Made by a program: the position numbers and the translations under genes
Origin: Thiomicrospira sp. UBA5634
GTDB taxonomy: Bacteria > Pseudomonadota > Gammaproteobacteria > Thiomicrospirales > Thiomicrospiraceae
Assembly: GCA_002421475.1 (NCBI GenBank)
Contig: DIJW01000132.1
Coordinates: forward strand, 1 to 8,117
DNA: 8,117 nucleotides
Reading direction: 5' to 3'
The notes under the pieces: model-generated
The model's input: the letters and a program-made list of their open reading frames with translations, nothing else
Told to the model about the DNA's origin: nothing
The model's database searches: none
Shown here: piece by piece, positions 7,723-8,117 of the stretch
Numbering within the stretch: the first letter of the stretch is position 1
Layout: every line of letters starts with the position of its first letter

Positions 7723-7751
7723 ATGACAGTAAGTTGTGATAATTGTGACAA
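7723..7751 (-). promoter_or_regulatory. Candidate promoter of the EAL-CBS-GGDEF/chemoreceptor operon
   Basis: On the minus strand the -35 candidate TTGTCA (7746-7751, 5 of 6 consensus bases) and the -10 candidate TGTCAT (7723-7728, 4 of 6) are separated by 17 bp. The predicted start near 7716 leaves a leader of about 50 nt before the ATG at 7667. The -35 box touches palindrome copy 4. The -10 is weak, so the position is tentative. Confidence 0.3.
7734..7751. repeat. Tandem 9-bp direct repeat in the intergenic region
   Basis: TTGTGATAA (7734-7742) is followed directly by TTGTGACAA (7743-7751), matching at 8 of 9 bases. The 18 bp also form an imperfect dyad centred on AATT. They overlap the proposed -35 box and spacer of the EAL-CBS-GGDEF promoter, so a regulator-binding site is possible. 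Confidence 0.4.
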
Positions 7752-7762
7752 CCAGGCCTGGT
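7751..7762. repeat. Dispersed palindrome copy 4 (intergenic)
   Basis: ACCAGGCCTGGT is a perfect 12-bp palindrome between the glycosyltransferase stop and the EAL-CBS-GGDEF start, immediately upstream of the proposed -35 box. It is the only non-coding copy of the repeat. As RNA it gives only a 4-bp stem with no U-tract, so it is not a convincing terminator. Confidence 0.65.
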
Positions 7763-7793
7763 GCTGAGTTTGAGGTTATTAGCGGGTTTTCGG

Positions 7794-8117
7794 TTATCGC
7801 GAGGAGCCTGGCGATGCGTTGTCATTTATTGGCGCAAGGTTTTCAAGAAACTGATCTGCAACATGTTTCCAATCGTAGTCAGCGACACTTTGCGTAATCG
7901 GTTCACGCGGTAAAGTGAGAGCTTGTTCAATCGCCCGTTTTAGGTCGTTATTTAACGCGCCGTTTACGCCCGGCGTAATAATGTCAATCGGCCCGGTGAC
8001 CGGAAACGCCGCAACCGGCGTGCCGCAAGCCATGGCTTCAATATTAACCAAACCAAACGTGTCAGTCAGAGAGGGGAATACCATCACATCCGCGCCGGCA
8101 TAAAACTGCGCGAGTTC
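7794..8117 (-). CDS. Family 4 (GT-B) glycosyltransferase, C-terminal end (5' part outside window)
   Basis: The frame is open to the right edge, so the GTG and ATG near 8082-8087 are internal and only the last 107 residues are seen. It reads FYAGADVMVFPSLTDTFG, then LVNIEAMACGTPVAAFPVTG and PIDIITPGVNGAL. This is the nucleotide-sugar-binding half of the retaining GT4 family. The usual ExxxxxxxE donor motif is D-FGLVNI-E here: Asp replaces the first acidic residue and the Glu of EAMACGTPV is kept. The TDTFGLV and PVTGP pattern resembles GDP-mannose-dependent alpha-mannosyltransferase-like members, but donor and acceptor cannot be decided from this fragment. A cytoplasmic or membrane-face role in glycolipid or polysaccharide assembly is inferred. 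The EAL-CBS-GGDEF gene begins 126 bp downstream on the same strand, with no clear terminator between them. Confidence 0.9.
   Translation of the reverse strand, partial: ELAQFYAGADVMVFPSLTDTFGLVNIEAMACGTPVAAFPVTGPIDIITPGVNGALNNDLKRAIEQALTLPREPITQSVADYDWKHVADQFLENLAPINDNASPGSSR

Noticed and set aside
7770..7806. Near-repeat of GGTTAT after the glycosyltransferase stop, considered as a terminator
   Set aside because: The copies are direct rather than inverted, so they form no stem, and no U-tract is present in the transcript direction.
7915..8103. Plus-strand open frame of 62 codons opposite the glycosyltransferase
   Set aside because: It is antisense to the conserved GT4 motif region and has no ribosome binding site or family match.

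Overview
The window looks like ordinary chromosome of a gammaproteobacterium with moderate GC content. The glnE fragment, the envelope proteins and the chemotaxis and cyclic-di-GMP proteins would suit a motile, Thiomicrospira/Thiomicrorhabdus-like sulfur oxidiser of the Thiotrichales. That placement is an inference from protein style; the window has no rRNA or other firm taxonomic marker. I see no tRNA, rRNA, insertion sequence, CRISPR array or phage gene.

Layout: (1) Positions 1-857 (+) are the 3' third of glnE, the glutamine synthetase adenylyltransferase, truncated by the left edge. (2) Positions 854-3138 (-) are a two-gene envelope operon. Its first gene encodes a small secreted DUF3015 protein (2695-3138). 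Five bases downstream, a gene with a TTG start encodes a 611-residue exported DUF4105 (Lnb N-terminal-like) protein with a probable C-terminal outer-membrane barrel (854-2689). A perfect 12-bp inverted repeat covers the TTG start. The DUF4105 gene converges on glnE and overlaps it by 4 bp. (3) Positions 3296-7667 (-) are a second operon: an EAL-CBS-GGDEF cyclic-di-GMP protein followed 25 bp later by a methyl-accepting chemotaxis protein with five tandem HAMP-type modules. (4) Positions 7794-8117 (-) are the C-terminal end of a family 4 glycosyltransferase, truncated by the right edge.

The two signalling genes probably work together by joining second-messenger turnover to chemotactic control. 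The envelope pair is probably co-transcribed from a promoter near 3189-3217, with much stronger translation of the small first protein, as its codon choice suggests.

The most unexpected signal is not a gene. The 10-bp palindrome CCAGGCCTGG occurs four times in 8.1 kb, three of them extended to ACCAGGCCTGGT. Three copies lie inside unrelated genes, each in the same reading frame and encoding Pro-Gly-Leu. One lies between genes beside a candidate promoter. About 0.008 copies are expected by chance at equal base frequencies, so this may be a dispersed, genome-wide iterated palindrome.
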